A stretch of DNA of 64,000 bases from Hymenobacter sp. IS2118 (lineage in GTDB: Bacteria > Bacteroidota > Bacteroidia > Cytophagales > Hymenobacteraceae), in contig NZ_JNLX01000148.1 of assembly GCF_000715495.1 (NCBI RefSeq), positions 1 to 64,000 of the forward strand. The letters run 5' to 3'. Shown here piece after piece: positions 61,250-64,000 of this stretch. How positions within the stretch are numbered: position 1 is the stretch's first letter; every line of letters begins with the position of its first letter. Under the pieces are notes generated by a model. That model made no database searches. It saw only the letters and a program-made list of their open reading frames with translations, and was not told the origin of the DNA. The position numbers and the translations under genes were made by a program.

Positions 61250-62656
61250 AGAAGCCACGGGCAGCCACGCGCAAAACTCGGTGTGGCCAGGTCGGGAGCT
61301 GACTTCCAGCCGCCCGTCGTGCTGACGGATGATGCGCTGGGCAATATCTAACCCCAGGCCAGAGCCCGCCCCGGCCTGCTTGGTGGTATAAAACGGCTCA
61401 AAGATGTGCGGCAGCACTTCCGGCGGAATGCCGGTGCCGTTGTCAATCAAGAATATCCGCACAAAGTCGCCTTCCTGGCGGGCCCGAAGCGTGAGCGTAC
61501 CGCCCTGGGCCGGCAGGGCTGCAATGGCGTTGTCGATGAGATTGGTCCACACCTGGTTTAGGCTGCTTACCTGGCCCTGCACCTGGGGCAGGCCGGGCGC
61601 GTAGTCGCGGGTGAGGTGCACCTGCTTTTGGCGTAGCGCAAACCCCAGCATATTGAGCGTGCTGTCGAGTCCGGCCGTCACGTCCAGCAGCTCGAACCCG
61701 CCGGCGCGGTCCATGTGGGAATAGGTTTTCACGTCGGCCACCAGCTTGCTGATGCGGCTGCCGGCCTCCTGCACGTCGCGGATAAGCTGCAGGGTGCTTT
61801 GCTGGCTTTCAAGCCAAGCAAAAGCCGCGGGCCGGGCCGTCACGGGCAGTGCCGCGGCAGCCGTGGCCAGCAGCTCGGCGGTGAGCCCGGTTTCGAGCAA
61901 GCCCGGCGCCAGACGGTAGCTGTCGGCCACGCCTTGGTCGGCCAGCCAGTCGGCCAGCTCATCTTCCCGCGCCGACTGTTGCAGAGGTGAAAGATGCGGC
62001 AACGGCATCGCATGTTTGGCCAGCGGCACCGCCAGGGCCGTGAAGGCGCACAGTGCGTTGGGGTCGGGGCACTGCTCAATCAGTTCGCGCAGGAGTTGCG
62101 GCTGGGTGGCGGCGCGCTGGGCCAGGGCCTGGGCGGCGCGGGCAATAGCGGCGGCGGGGTTGTTGAGCTCGTGGGCGAGGCCGGCCGAGAGCTTGCCCAG
62201 GGCCCGCAGCTTGTCGTCGCGTTCCTGGCCGCGGGCCTCGTCGCGGGCGCGGTCGCTCATCAGCGCCACCAGTCGCTGTATCAACTCCGGGCTGGCTTGT
62301 TCGAGGGCCGGAAAATGGTCGCGGTGCAGCAGGTAAAGCACGGTTTGGCCCACGCTCACGCCCAGCCCGCCAATAACGCGCAGCCGCGAATACGGCAGCA
62401 CGCCACTCACCTGGCCTTGCTCGACCCGGAAACGGGGCTCCCGGCTGCCGTTTTGCAGCGCATAAAACTGGATACTGCCCTGGAGTACCGCCGTAAGAAA
62501 TTCAGCCGGGTCGCCGGGCTGGAAAATGGGTTCGCCATCGGCAAATACCCGCCGCTCCCCATGGGCGAGCAACCAGTTGAGCACGGCCGCGGGCAGGTCG
62601 GTAAAGGCAGTGATGGCGGCGAGGTCGGCAGGGGGCAATGCTGTAATTTCGGGCAT
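61247..62656 (-). CDS. Sensor histidine kinase with cyclic-nucleotide-binding-like domain
   Basis: A protein of 469 residues from ATG 62656 (MPEITALPPADLAAITAFTD); the longer frame adds a non-conserved leader. The N-terminal region (25-145) resembles a CRP/cNMP-binding domain (RVFADGEPIFQPGDPAEF, LQGSIQFYALQNG). The H-box is SAGLAHELNNPAAAI (about 185), the N-box VWTNLIDNAIAAL, then DNGTGIPPEV, FEPFYTTK and GSGLGLDIAQRI. It probably senses a nucleotide or redox signal and phosphorylates the fused receiver/flavoprotein encoded 146 bases downstream. No transmembrane segment is seen, so it is cytoplasmic. Confidence 0.92.
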   Translation of the reverse strand: MPEITALPPADLAAITAFTDLPAAVLNWLLAHGERRVFADGEPIFQPGDPAEFLTAVLQGSIQFYALQNGSREPRFRVEQGQVSGVLPYSRLRVIGGLGVSVGQTVLYLLHRDHFPALEQASPELIQRLVALMSDRARDEARGQERDDKLRALGKLSAGLAHELNNPAAAIARAAQALAQRAATQPQLLRELIEQCPDPNALCAFTALAVPLAKHAMPLPHLSPLQQSAREDELADWLADQGVADSYRLAPGLLETGLTAELLATAAAALPVTARPAAFAWLESQQSTLQLIRDVQEAGSRISKLVADVKTYSHMDRAGGFELLDVTAGLDSTLNMLGFALRQKQVHLTRDYAPGLPQVQGQVSSLNQVWTNLIDNAIAALPAQGGTLTLRARQEGDFVRIFLIDNGTGIPPEVLPHIFEPFYTTKQAGAGSGLGLDIAQRIIRQHDGRLEVSSRPGHTEFCAWLPVAS

Positions 62657-62928
62657 GACAGGAGAACTTGGCGAGGGCTGGAAAGTAAAACCGCAGCGGG
62701 TAGCGCGGAGCCGTACCTTGTGGTCCAATAAATAACGGTCCAACGGAGAAAATGCTTTAGCAAAGCACCGATTTCGGGCGGGCCACGTGCCATCACCGGT
62801 GGCTGCTCATTCGCCTGGGCCGCCGTCAACTAAGCGGCCTGAAAACCAGCTGATGAGGTTTTGGGGGCAACTTTTTTTGCCGCCACGGCCTTGTAATAAT
62901 TGCCTCAACTTATTCAAATACGTCTTTT

Positions 62929-64000
62929 ATGGCCAAAGCCAGAACTGTTTTTTTCTGCCAATCCTGCGGCGCGCAGTCGGCCAAATGGCTGGGCCGCTGC
63001 CCGGTGTGCGGCGAGTGGAATACCTACGTGGAGGAAGTTATTCAGAAGGAAACCGTGGCCACCACCACCGGCCAGTGGAAACCCGCCAGCACTGTGCCCG
63101 GCGGCAACACCAAAAAAGCCACTAAATCCGTTGCGCTCAACGATATTCTGGCCGAAGACGAACCCCGGATTCTAACTCCCGACGGCGAGCTGAACCGCGT
63201 GCTCGGTGGCGGCTTGGTGCCGGGCTCCATCGTGCTTATCGGTGGTGAGCCGGGCATCGGCAAAAGCACGCTGATGCTCCAGATTGCCCTGAGCCTGCGC
63301 CAGATGAAAGTGCTGTACGTGAGCGGCGAGGAAAGCGAGGCCCAGATAAAAATGCGCGCCGAACGCCTGGCCGACGGCCAGCACCCCGGCTGCTACATTC
63401 TGACGGAAACCAATACCCAGAATATTTTCCGGCAAATCGACCAGGTGCAGCCCAACCTCCTCGTCATCGATTCCATCCAAACCATGCACTCCACGCTGGT
63501 GGAAAGCGGCGCGGGTAGCGTGAGCCAGGTGCGCGAATGCACTGCCGAATTCCTGAAATTTGCCAAGGAAACCAGCACGCCGGTATTGCTCATCGGCCAC
63601 ATCACAAAGGACGGCAGCATTGCCGGCCCCAAAATTCTGGAGCACATGGTGGATACTGTGCTGCAATTTGAGGGCGACCGGCACATGAGTTACCGCATCC
63701 TGCGCACCACCAAAAACCGCTTTGGCAGCACCTCCGAGCTGGGTATTTACGAGATGCAGGGCGACGGCCTGCGCCAGGTGAGCAACCCCAGCGAAATTCT
63801 GCTCTCGCAGCGCGGCGAAAGCCTGAGCGGCATGGCCATTGGGGCCACGCTGGAAGGCAACCGCCCGCTGCTGGTGGAAGTGCAGGCCTTGGTGTCGCCC
63901 ACGTCCTACGGTACGCCGCAGCGCAGCAGCACCGGCTTCGATGCCAAGCGCCTGCAAATGCTGTTGGCCGTGCTCGAAAAGCGCGCCGGCCTGCGCCTGG
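62929..64000 (+). CDS. radA: DNA repair protein RadA (3' end beyond window)
   Basis: The frame from ATG 62929 is open to the edge: 357 codons of about 455 expected. It has an N-terminal C4 zinc finger (FFCQSCGAQSAKWLGRCPVC), Walker A GGEPGIGKST (about residue 107), Walker B LLVIDSIQT, the RadA-specific KNRFG motif in TTKNRFGSTSELGIYEM, and the start of the Lon-like C-terminal domain (LLVEVQALVSPTSYG). RadA is a RecA-like helicase in recombination-branch migration. The fold after 357 residues is not visible. Confidence 0.96.
   Translation, partial: MAKARTVFFCQSCGAQSAKWLGRCPVCGEWNTYVEEVIQKETVATTTGQWKPASTVPGGNTKKATKSVALNDILAEDEPRILTPDGELNRVLGGGLVPGSIVLIGGEPGIGKSTLMLQIALSLRQMKVLYVSGEESEAQIKMRAERLADGQHPGCYILTETNTQNIFRQIDQVQPNLLVIDSIQTMHSTLVESGAGSVSQVRECTAEFLKFAKETSTPVLLIGHITKDGSIAGPKILEHMVDTVLQFEGDRHMSYRILRTTKNRFGSTSELGIYEMQGDGLRQVSNPSEILLSQRGESLSGMAIGATLEGNRPLLVEVQALVSPTSYGTPQRSSTGFDAKRLQMLLAVLEKRAGLRL

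Overview
The window looks like chromosome of a high-GC member of the Bacteroidota, most likely Hymenobacter or a close relative in the Cytophagales. Evidence: TonB-dependent receptors with carboxypeptidase-regulatory N-termini, a TonB receptor/DUF4249 pair, a type IX secretion sorting domain, a LytTR regulator, TAnnTTTG-type -7 promoter elements just upstream of genes, few Shine-Dalgarno sites, and GC-rich coding DNA with AT-rich spacers. I see no rRNA, tRNA, CRISPR array or prophage. Two genes run off the edges: a di-heme cytochrome c peroxidase (left) and radA (right).

Layout. 1-2.7 kb: peroxidase fragment, a lipoprotein and an outer-membrane barrel. 2.7-10 kb: a tripartite MFS efflux system (TolC, EmrA-like, EmrB-like) with a universal stress protein gene inside the operon and a divergent sigma-54 activator with GAF domains. 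10-20.6 kb: a T9SS-type esterase, DinB and DoxX proteins, a tricorn-like protease, a 43-residue peptide gene and polA. 20.7-28.7 kb: a four-gene envelope operon (secreted protein, TonB receptor, DUF4249 lipoprotein, MG2-type protein) beside a LytTR response regulator. 29.3-41.5 kb and 50.6-52.1 kb: five scattered genes that form a continuous route from kynurenine to 2-aminomuconate (kmo, kynU, 3-hydroxyanthranilate dioxygenase, ACMS decarboxylase, aminomuconate semialdehyde dehydrogenase), interleaved with a TonB receptor, alkB, an SDR protein, a lipoprotein and a GT-C transferase. 36-50.5 kb: an envelope glycosylation-like set with three GT-C-like membrane proteins, two polyprenyl-phosphate glycosyltransferases, two paralogous jelly-roll-like lipoproteins, a GH16 hydrolase and a methyltransferase. 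53-59.3 kb: a nucleotide-sugar cluster (wbpD-, wbpA-, galE-, rfbB-, wbpP- and rfbA-like). 59.4-62.7 kb: a cyclic-nucleotide-type sensor kinase with a response regulator fused to a thioredoxin-reductase-like flavoprotein that has lost its CxxC. Then radA.

The most unusual signal lies between the genes. Many spacers hold a long inverted repeat. Five have arms built of degenerate iterated heptamers and two of octamers. Several begin exactly at, or supply, the stop codon of the flanking gene. A second family (GGTCATGCTGAGCG...) occurs in two full and several degenerate copies. One copy sits inside a 173-bp element with 12-bp terminal inverted repeats that has interrupted a Uma2 nuclease gene. Removing that element and one G from a G5 run restores an in-frame 200-codon gene, which is strong internal evidence for a MITE-like insertion.
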